Positions 8,287-13,825 of a DNA stretch of 13,825 nucleotides are shown here, piece by piece (the first letter of the stretch is position 1; each line of letters begins with the position of its first letter). The stretch is from an uncultured Bacilli bacterium (lineage in GTDB: Bacteria > Bacillota_I > Bacilli_A > RF39 > UBA660): NCBI GenBank assembly GCA_947600015.1, contig CANQFX010000031.1:1-13825 (forward strand), given 5' to 3'. The notes below the pieces were generated by a model. It was not told the origin of the DNA. It did no database searches and worked only from the letters and a program-made list of their open reading frames with translations. The position numbers were made by a program, and so were the translations under genes.

Positions 8287-10560
8287 TTAACAATTGATTC
8301 CCTTTACCTTTTTCTCTTCATATTCATCTGTATAAACTCGTTTTTGTTTTTTTGGCTTACCAATACTTTTTCTTTCTATCCATAAGAAAATTGAAGTTGT
8401 AATATAAATAGAAGAATATGTACCTACTACTAAACCAAATAACATTGCGATATTAAAGGTAAAGATTTCTCTTGATCCTAATATCATAAGAGCAATGACT
8501 GGAATTAATGTTGTCACTGTTGTATAAATTGTTCTTGTAAATACCTCTTGAATACTTTTATTACATATTTCATCTAATTTTTCTCTTGTCATTTTTTTCT
8601 CATCGGCTTTGTCTAAATTCTCACGAATGCGATCAAACGTTACAATACTATTATTGATAGAATATCCAATAATTGCTAGAAGTGCTGCAATGAACATCGA
8701 AGATACTTCTAAATGGAAAATTGCAAATAATGCCATAATCATAAACACATCATGCACTAGAGCCACTACTCCAGAAATAGCATAACTAAATTTGAAACGA
8801 ACAGATACATAAGCAATAATTCCAACAAGGGCTACTAGTACTGCTAAAATTGCATTTTTTACTAGTTCTTTCTTTACAATATTAGAAACAACTCCAATAT
8901 TTACTTTCGCATCATATTTTTCTTCAAAATAAGAATTTACTTCTTTTACTTGATTCCCTCCTAATGCTTTTGATACTCGAATGGTGCTTTCTTCTTCTAA
9001 GATATCAATCGATGTAGGAGTTAATTTTAATTCTTTTAAATCTTCTTTTAAATCTTTTTTGGTAATCTTTTGTTCTGTTGCAATGGTAATTTCCGTACCT
9101 GACTGGTAATCAATTCCTAAATGGAATCCTCTTGTCCCAAGGAAAATTGCACCTACAATAATTACAATACAAGAAAATAAACTAAACCATTTACTGTGTT
9201 TTAAGAAATTTACCTGTGAAAATGGAAGTTTCTTTGGTTTTTCATCCTTCGCCACATTTGGAATATCTTCTTTTGCTACTCGAATAAAGGCTTTTGTCTT
9301 ATCATCAAAGTAATGTGTTTTTACAAATAATTTCATAAGAATTCGCGTTAAGAATACCATTGTAAACATTGTTACTAATACAGTAATCATTAGCATCGTG
9401 GCGAATCCTTTAATACTAGATTCTCCAAAAATAAACATAATTACGGCAACAAGGAACGTTGTAAGATTGGAATCTAGAATCGCACTAAAACTTGATTTTG
9501 AACCTTCTTGGAAAGCAAGTGGTAGACTTTTTCCTTTATATAATTCTTCTTTAATACGAGCAAACGTAATAACATTAGAATCTACTGCCATTCCAATTCC
9601 TAAGACTAAAGCCGCAATTCCAGGAAGCGTTAATACTCCACCAACGACCCAAAATACTAAGAATACTAAAAAAGTATAAATCATCATAGAAATAGAAGAT
9701 AATATTCCTGCAAAACGATATAAGAAAATAAGTAATGCCATGATACACAAAATTCCAATAATTCCAGCAATTAACGTTTTTTGTAATGTATTATCTCCAA
9801 AACTAGCACCTACGGTATTAGAGGAAATTTCTGTTAATTTACTAGGAAGAGATCCACTATTAATTAAATCTACTAAATTACTTACTTCGTCTTCTGTAAA
9901 GTTTCCCTGGATAATCACGTCACTGGCAAATCCTTGTGAAACAGTCGCAGCGCTTAAACAATTTGATTCGCTGGTACCACAAATATTTTTTTCATTTTCA
10001 AATTGATCGGATAAAGGATTATAATCTAACCAGATAACAAGCATATTGTCTTCATAATCTTTTACTTTATTCGTCACTTCATAAAATTTATCTTTATCTT
10101 TAACACTAAGCAATACCGCAGGATTTCCAGCAGAGTCTTGACTGATTTTTGCCCCTCCCGCTTTTAATACATCACTGCTCATTAATAAATTATCATCGGT
10201 ATCACGAAACGATAAAGTCGCAACAGTAGATAATTGACTTCTTGCTTCTTCTGGATTGGTTACTCCAGCTAGTTTGACACGAATCTTATCATTTCCTTCT
10301 AATATAATTTCTGGTTCACTTACACCTAGACTATCAATTCTTTTACTTAATGTCTTATAAGTTGCATTCAATTTTTCTGATGTCATTTTAGAACCATCAA
10401 TCGAAGATGCTCGATATAAAACTTCAAATCCTCCTTGTAAGTCTAATCCAAATTTTAAATTTTTAAAAAGTGGAATAAATAGGAAGCAAATTCCTATGAC
10501 TAAAAGAGTTAAAATAGAAATACTTCTAATTACTTTTTTCTTTCCTGTTTGTTTTTTCAT
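8287..10560 (-). CDS. secDF: SecDF fused protein-export accessory subunit
   Basis: SecDF uses the proton gradient to pull proteins out of the SecYEG channel. It is a single fused polypeptide of 757 aa, as in Bacillus (about 740). The SecD half has an N-terminal membrane segment, the motif GLDLQGG at about residue 40, a large extracytoplasmic domain to about residue 250, and five membrane helices. The SecF half repeats the plan: one membrane segment, the GIDYQSGTEI motif, a smaller outer domain, and a five-helix bundle with DRIRENLDK. A basic cytoplasmic tail ends the protein. I select ATG 10560 over an in-frame GTG at 10569, because a GAGG lies 8 bases before the ATG. The comN stop is 10 bases upstream, so the two are likely co-transcribed and coupled. 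Confidence 0.96.
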   Translation of the reverse strand: MKKQTGKKKVIRSISILTLLVIGICFLFIPLFKNLKFGLDLQGGFEVLYRASSIDGSKMTSEKLNATYKTLSKRIDSLGVSEPEIILEGNDKIRVKLAGVTNPEEARSQLSTVATLSFRDTDDNLLMSSDVLKAGGAKISQDSAGNPAVLLSVKDKDKFYEVTNKVKDYEDNMLVIWLDYNPLSDQFENEKNICGTSESNCLSAATVSQGFASDVIIQGNFTEDEVSNLVDLINSGSLPSKLTEISSNTVGASFGDNTLQKTLIAGIIGILCIMALLIFLYRFAGILSSISMMIYTFLVFLVFWVVGGVLTLPGIAALVLGIGMAVDSNVITFARIKEELYKGKSLPLAFQEGSKSSFSAILDSNLTTFLVAVIMFIFGESSIKGFATMLMITVLVTMFTMVFLTRILMKLFVKTHYFDDKTKAFIRVAKEDIPNVAKDEKPKKLPFSQVNFLKHSKWFSLFSCIVIIVGAIFLGTRGFHLGIDYQSGTEITIATEQKITKKDLKEDLKELKLTPTSIDILEEESTIRVSKALGGNQVKEVNSYFEEKYDAKVNIGVVSNIVKKELVKNAILAVLVALVGIIAYVSVRFKFSYAISGVVALVHDVFMIMALFAIFHLEVSSMFIAALLAIIGYSINNSIVTFDRIRENLDKADEKKMTREKLDEICNKSIQEVFTRTIYTTVTTLIPVIALMILGSREIFTFNIAMLFGLVVGTYSSIYITTSIFLWIERKSIGKPKKQKRVYTDEYEEKKVKGINC

Positions 10561-10570
10561 TTTCCTCACC

Positions 10571-10858
10571 TCATAATGTTTCTAAATCTTCTTCAAAATA
10601 CTCTTTCCTTTTGATACCTTTTAGTTTCCCCTTTAAATATTCATCGATGGTTTTTGCATCTAAATGTATGATATCACTAACAATATCAGAAAGCATTAGA
10701 TTTTTTCCTTTTTTCCATTTATTTTCAATTAAAAAGTTCCAAATATCTACATCTTGAATATATGGATATCCTAATCGATGAAGTTCTTCTTTTTTGGCAT
10801 GTAATGCAGGTTTTATTCTTTGATAGAGTTCTTCTTTACTGGAAAACTCAAAATCCAT
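10571..10858 (-). CDS. comN: ComN-like post-transcriptional regulator
   Basis: This small, charged cytoplasmic protein of 95 aa resembles the Firmicutes post-transcriptional regulator family, whose Bacillus member ComN (YrzD) controls comE mRNA. Supporting features are the length, the IWNFLIENKWKKGK stretch at about 54-67 and the following LSDIVSDIIHL segment. Its position near secDF is also shared with Bacillus. The likeness is from memory of the family and not from an alignment, so the symbol is tentative. Start is ATG 10858, preceded by GAGG with a 5-base gap. It is the first gene after the promoter at 10889-10917 and probably leads the secDF-relA-dtd transcript. No competence gene is in the window, so its target here is unknown. 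Confidence 0.75.
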   Translation of the reverse strand: MDFEFSSKEELYQRIKPALHAKKEELHRLGYPYIQDVDIWNFLIENKWKKGKNLMLSDIVSDIIHLDAKTIDEYLKGKLKGIKRKEYFEEDLETL

Positions 10859-10888
10859 AAATCCTCACATCCCTTGCTTAACACTTTT

Positions 10889-10917
10889 ATTATATCGAAA
10901 AATAAAATAATTGGAAA
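10889..10917 (-). promoter_or_regulatory. Promoter upstream of comN-secDF-relA
   Basis: A -10 box TATAAT (10894-10889) lies 17 bases after TTTCCA (10917-10912), a 4-of-6 match to the -35 consensus. Transcription would begin near 10882 and give a short leader to comN. A 19-base perfect inverted repeat (10918-10936) abuts the -35 box and could be a regulator site. Confidence 0.75.
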
Positions 10918-10936
10918 GAAAATTTGACAAATTTTC
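10918..10936. repeat. 19-base perfect palindrome next to the comN -35 box
   Basis: The sequence GAAAATTTG-A-CAAATTTTC has 9-bp arms around one base and lies directly upstream of the -35 box of the comN promoter. It also lies just past the terminator hairpin of xer. Size and placement fit a dimeric repressor or activator site, but I cannot match it to a named regulator. Its AT-rich nature means chance is possible. Confidence 0.4.
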
Positions 10937-10939
10937 CAA

Positions 10940-10979
10940 AATATAAAAGGAAAATCACGCCTCTTGTGATTTCCTTTAT
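10940..10979 (-). terminator. Intrinsic terminator after xer
   Basis: On the minus strand AAAGGAAATCAC pairs with GTGATTTTCCTTT around a loop AAGAGGC, with one bulged A. A T-rich tract (TTTTATATTTT) follows. It begins about 20 bases after the recombinase stop codon, and separates the recombinase transcript from the comN promoter. Confidence 0.8.
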
Positions 10980-10994
10980 TCTCTTCTTTAGCAA

Positions 10995-11906
10995 TTAATT
11001 TTTTTTCGCTCTAGGAAATGTATCATAGTAAACTGCTTTCAAACGATCACTAGTCACATGTGTATATACTTGTGTTGCCTTAATATTTTCATGTCCTAAA
11101 AGTTTTTGAACTGTCAATAAATCACAACCCTCATTTAATAAATGGGTCGCAAAGGAATGTCTTAGCATATGAGGAGAAATATTCTTATTTAAACTTGTTT
11201 TTTTTATTATCTGATCTAAGATATAACGCACTCCTCTTTCTGTTAATACACCACCTCTTTGATTTAAAAATAAAAACTCACTTTGTGCTGTATTTAATTT
11301 ATTATAACCATCTTTTAAATATAAGCTTAAGGCTTCTTCTAAATAATCTCCATAAGCAACATATCTTTCCTTATTGCCTTTCCCTAAAATAAAAATACTG
11401 TGACTTCTTTGATCAATATCTGATACTTTTATATGAATTAATTCCCCTACTCGAACACCGGTAGAGTATAACATTTCTAATAATAGATAGTCCCTTTGTC
11501 CTATGGCAGTAGTAATATCTGGTGTATGAAATAATTCTTCTAATTCATTATATTCAAAATATCGAGGTAATTTCTTAGCTTTTTTGGGTCCATGAATAAA
11601 GGAAAAAATATTGCTTTCTAATTTTCCTTCGTTTGCTAAAAATTTATAAAAACCTCGTAAAGCACTAAGTTTTCGATCAATAGAGGTATTATTATCTTTC
11701 TTTTTTTCTTTTAGATACATTAAATAAAATCGAATATCTTCATATTCTACTTTTAAATAAGAAAGACCTTCTGTTTTTAAAAAAGAAAAATATTCTACGA
11801 TATCACTACGATAATTTTCTATCGTATAATTAGAATAATTTTTTTGATACATTAAATAGTCTAAGTATTGATTTAATGCTTTCTTATCTTCCCATTCCAG
11901 AGCCAT
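10995..11906 (-). CDS. XerC/XerD-type tyrosine recombinase
   Basis: This site-specific DNA recombinase is most likely involved in chromosome dimer resolution at dif. An N-terminal SAM-like core-binding domain covers residues 10-95. The catalytic domain carries the full set of active residues (numbered from the first Met): Arg153 in STGVRVGEL, Lys177 in LGKGNKERYV, His247 and Arg250 in HMLRHSFATHLL, His273 in LLGHENI, and nucleophile Tyr282 in QVYTHV. Length is about 300 aa, as in chromosomal Xer proteins, and shorter than most phage integrases. I cannot decide XerC from XerD. Two adjacent ATGs (11909, 11906) follow AAAGGAG (11916-11910). The second is better spaced, though still close. The start lies inside the end of the upstream gene (about 23 bases overlap), so translation is likely coupled. 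No mobile-element ends were seen beside it. Confidence 0.92.
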   Translation of the reverse strand: MALEWEDKKALNQYLDYLMYQKNYSNYTIENYRSDIVEYFSFLKTEGLSYLKVEYEDIRFYLMYLKEKKKDNNTSIDRKLSALRGFYKFLANEGKLESNIFSFIHGPKKAKKLPRYFEYNELEELFHTPDITTAIGQRDYLLLEMLYSTGVRVGELIHIKVSDIDQRSHSIFILGKGNKERYVAYGDYLEEALSLYLKDGYNKLNTAQSEFLFLNQRGGVLTERGVRYILDQIIKKTSLNKNISPHMLRHSFATHLLNEGCDLLTVQKLLGHENIKATQVYTHVTSDRLKAVYYDTFPRAKKN

Positions 11907-13101
11907 CATCTCCTTTGATATCCATATTTTGATATTTTAAGTAGATTTGACACCATTGATATGCACGTTTTCTTGTCTCTTTTTTTTGTAGTAGTTTTAC
12001 TATTGTAGTATAATCTCTTCTCATTTCTTGTTCTAATAAATCCGTATTAGCAAAATACATAAGCGCCTGTTCATATTCTTTTTTATGAACTAAATATAAT
12101 GATAAATAAAGTGCTAATTTCTCTGGTAATAGACTTTCTAATTGTATTTTTTCTTCTTCTGAAAGAGTTGCCATGTGTTCTTCTTTTTCGGCATGAAATA
12201 TTGTCTTTTGATTTCGATATTCCATCACACCAAATGGGATATTAGAAAATGTATCTAATACGAGTGCTTGTTCTTCCTCTTCACTCAATGATGGAAGAGA
12301 ATCATCCAAAATTTCTTTTTCGTTAGAATGAATCTTTTTTTCTGACGTGGAGGATAACATTTCTGTGGAAAATAATTCTAGTTGTCCTTCCATATAGTCT
12401 GGATCTAATACTTGTAATAAATGTTTTTGAATGGATGCTCTTCCGGCACCATTTTCGTTTAAATAATGAATATTATTTTGAGTAAAATCTCCTGCTCGTT
12501 CTTCTAACAAATCCGCCCGATTTAAAGATTCTACGATATTACGAATCGCAGGATAGCTTTGTAGTAATGCTTGGTTTTGATACTTTAGTGCATAGTTTTC
12601 TGTTCCTGTCCAAAATGAGTCTGTTAATCGTTTGGGAACATTTGTCATTCCCGTTGTTAAGATATTTCGATATCCCTCATGATACGATGCTTTATGAATA
12701 CATTTATTAAAAATCAAATCGATTTTTTCTTGTTGTTCTTCTTTTTTTCCTGCTAAAAAACTCATCGCAATTTCTTGCAAATCGTGAATTCTGTCCTTTT
12801 GGTTCGGATTATAAATCAATTCATAAAATCGTATATATTTTCTTCCTTTTCTTTGATTTCTTTTGGCAATGAATAAATCTACATTAGGAGTAGAAATATA
12901 ATGATTTTTATATAATCGTTCCACTAATTCTTCTTTACTGTGAAATTTCATTGTTACTAAATCAATGGCTTCTAATGATAATGCTTTCTTTGCTTCTTCT
13001 CTTCCCTGTTTTCCTAAATACCAAGTTTCTTTTAAAGCAAGAAGTTTAAAATCTTCTTCTCCCTTATCTTTATTTCTTGCGACCAAATAATACTTTTCCA
13101 T
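11884..13101 (-). CDS. Conserved-looking hypothetical protein, cytoplasmic
   Basis: I do not recognise this protein. It is about 405 aa, rich in charged residues and without signal peptide or membrane segments. The N-terminal ~115 residues look like a mixed alpha/beta domain (MEKYYLVARNKDKGEE, then YIRFYELIYN). A helical region follows. A low-complexity acidic linker with many Ser and Glu (SSTSEKK to SLSEEEEQ) lies around residues 250-280. The last ~100 residues are helical with a repeat-like pattern (LYLVHKKEYEQALMYFANT, then RKRAYQWCQIYLKYQ) that could be TPR-like. It has its own promoter at 13119-13127. Its 3' end overlaps the Xer recombinase, so the two are co-expressed and may be functionally linked. 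The ATG at 13101 is preferred over an in-frame GTG at 13110. The implied leader is very short, with only a weak GGGTG ribosome site. Confidence 0.8.
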   Translation of the reverse strand: MEKYYLVARNKDKGEEDFKLLALKETWYLGKQGREEAKKALSLEAIDLVTMKFHSKEELVERLYKNHYISTPNVDLFIAKRNQRKGRKYIRFYELIYNPNQKDRIHDLQEIAMSFLAGKKEEQQEKIDLIFNKCIHKASYHEGYRNILTTGMTNVPKRLTDSFWTGTENYALKYQNQALLQSYPAIRNIVESLNRADLLEERAGDFTQNNIHYLNENGAGRASIQKHLLQVLDPDYMEGQLELFSTEMLSSTSEKKIHSNEKEILDDSLPSLSEEEEQALVLDTFSNIPFGVMEYRNQKTIFHAEKEEHMATLSEEEKIQLESLLPEKLALYLSLYLVHKKEYEQALMYFANTDLLEQEMRRDYTTIVKLLQKKETRKRAYQWCQIYLKYQNMDIKGDDGSGMGR

Positions 13102-13118
13102 TATCAACACCCAATCTC

Positions 13119-13127
13119 ATTATATCA
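13119..13127 (-). promoter_or_regulatory. Extended -10 promoter
   Basis: TGATATAAT is a perfect extended -10 element (TGn plus TATAAT at 13124-13119). No strong -35 box is seen; a T-rich stretch lies at the usual distance. Initiation about 7 bases further on leaves only about 11-14 bases before the ATG at 13101, so the mRNA would be nearly leaderless. Confidence 0.7.
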
Positions 13128-13235
13128 CAAGAATCAGAGAGCAAAAAGAAATGTTTTTCTAATATTTTATTTTTAAACAGGTATTAGGTATTTCGTGTTC
13201 TTTCCTTGAAGCTTATCTATTTATTAATCATTTGT
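13128..13235. other. Intergenic region after the lectin-like gene
   Basis: This AT-rich spacer runs from the lectin-like gene's stop codon to the next promoter. There is only a weak A/T hairpin at its start (imperfect arms around 13220-13250, overlapping the stop codon). A second short one, AGAAA-AACA-TTTCT, is followed by a few T. Either might terminate transcription, but neither is convincing. No gene, template repeat or reverse transcriptase remnant is visible. Confidence 0.4.
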
Positions 13236-13825
13236 TTATGAATCAATAATATAAGGACTACTTGCTGTTCCATCTCCTCCATGATAATCGATTCCTGTCT
13301 TCAGTGAAACGGCCGGACGGACGCCGAAGGCAGTGCTCACGCCGAAGTTGTAGTACAAGTCGCCAGTCGAATTGACGTACAACTCGAAGGCGCAATTGCG
13401 GTTGGCGCCATAAGGCGACCCTAGCCAGTAAGTACTCCCTGTATATAGATAATAACTACTATTGGAACTACTCGTTCCTCCCACTAACATTACTTCATCA
13501 CTTGTAAGCAGTCCTGTCTTATATTGTAATCTTTCATTGTCTACGGTAAACTTATCTTCTTCCCTTGGACATTCTAAACTTGGCGTTCCATTTGCCCTTC
13601 TTCCATATCCTCCAAAATCTAAATAATCTGTTAGGCTTCCTGCTGGATCATATCCCCCTTTTTGATAGATACTTCGATCATTACACCATTCTGTATCTTC
13701 TAGACTATCACTATAACTTGTCATATGATTTTTGTACCATTCATTTTCTATATAATCCTTTATTGTTGAATCCTTTTCATTCACATTACTTCCATTAAAC
13801 ATGGTGTTTAATGCATCCTCTATTT
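13236..13825 (-). CDS. C-type-lectin-like surface protein, 3' part (putative DGR target)
   Basis: This is the C-terminal ~196 residues of a protein whose 5' end lies beyond the window; the frame stays open to base 13825. The fold signature resembles the C-type-lectin / FGE-sulfatase-like family. A Trp-rich N-terminal stretch (STIKDYIENEWYKNHM, then DTEWCNDRSIY) is followed by CPREEDKFTVDNE, GLLTSDEVMLVGG, TYWLGSPYG and the terminal FGVRPAVSLKTG. I recall similar proteins, often in many paralogous copies and with prepilin-like or membrane N-termini, from gut Bacilli. The N-terminus is not visible here, so surface location is inference. The stretch between YWLGSPY and VRPAVSL is encoded by a GC-rich island (see the separate entry). 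Flanking codons are ordinary AT-rich host codons. The stop is TAA, and 22 ordinary codons follow the island. Confidence 0.8.
   Translation of the reverse strand, partial: IEDALNTMFNGSNVNEKDSTIKDYIENEWYKNHMTSYSDSLEDTEWCNDRSIYQKGGYDPAGSLTDYLDFGGYGRRANGTPSLECPREEDKFTVDNERLQYKTGLLTSDEVMLVGGTSSSNSSYYLYTGSTYWLGSPYGANRNCAFELYVNSTGDLYYNFGVSTAFGVRPAVSLKTGIDYHGGDGTASSPYIIDS
13311..13409 (-). repeat. Putative DGR variable region (compositional island)
   Basis: Thirty-three codons from GGC GCC (13409) to CCG GCC (13311) encode the ligand-facing part of the lectin-like domain. By hand count 60 of 99 bases are G or C, against about one third in the flanks. Twenty-two codons end in C, six in G, five in T and none in A. 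Coding-strand A makes up 16 of 99 bases. This matches a cassette whose template has AAY codons that were randomised at A. The VR-like end at FGVRPA is also GC-rich, as the initiation-of-mutagenic-homing site often is. No template or reverse transcriptase is in the window, so gene conversion from a paralog remains possible. Confidence 0.6.

Noticed and set aside
8270..8293. Longer relA start (TTG 8293) overlapping secDF
   Set aside because: No ribosome site precedes it, whereas TTG 8269 follows AAAGGGG by 8 bases.
10995..11909. Tyrosine recombinase as a phage or integrative-element integrase
   Set aside because: Length and motifs fit chromosomal Xer proteins, and no tRNA, att repeats, excisionase or phage genes are visible beside it.
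13128..13235. Template repeat or accessory RNA of a DGR in the spacer after the lectin-like gene
   Set aside because: The spacer is AT-rich and has no resemblance to the GC-rich island.
1..13825. CRISPR array, tRNA, rRNA or insertion sequence
   Set aside because: No regularly spaced repeats, no cloverleaf with conserved TTCRA-type arm, and no transposase or terminal repeats were found on reading either strand.

Overview
The window is AT-rich, and every gene lies on the minus strand. The layout resembles a low-GC Bacilli-type Firmicute. Standard stop codons are used: TGA ends comN, relA and dtd, so this is not a UGA=Trp mycoplasma. Family content and order resemble the Bacillus subtilis neighbourhood comN / secDF / relA / dtd / hisS / aspS, without recJ and apt. 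The last gene belongs to a cell-surface-like family that I recall from uncultured gut Bacilli and Mollicutes relatives. That points to such a commensal, but this is inference.

Layout in the direction of transcription, from high to low coordinates. (1) 13825-13236: the 3' part of a gene for a C-type-lectin-like, FGE-sulfatase-like surface protein. Its C-terminal segment carries an island of about 100 bp that is GC-rich, ends codons almost only in C or G, and is poor in coding-strand adenine. (2) 13101-11884 and 11909-10995: an unrecognised 405-aa cytoplasmic protein with its own extended -10 promoter, overlapping a XerC/XerD-type tyrosine recombinase, followed by a hairpin terminator. (3) 10858-3457: a run with a good promoter, namely comN, secDF fusion, relA/rel, dtd, an AI-2E-family membrane protein and a compact M3-like zinc peptidase. 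The genes are separated by a few bases or overlap. (4) 3447-100: a separate promoter and a T-box leader controlling hisS-aspS.

The housekeeping genes share a translation and stress theme: HisRS and AspRS charge tRNA, DTD removes D-amino acids from tRNA, Rel makes and degrades (p)ppGpp when charging fails, and SecDF drives protein export. The T-box couples synthetase expression to tRNA charging.

The most notable signal is the compositional island at about 13311-13409. It has the place, length, protein fold and base composition expected of the variable region of a diversity-generating retroelement (DGR) target. No reverse transcriptase or template repeat is in the window, so this stays a hypothesis. 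Second is the T-box specifier, which reads GACAU and so overlaps an Asp codon and a His codon in front of a hisS-aspS operon. Third is a Cys/His-rich tail on HisRS.
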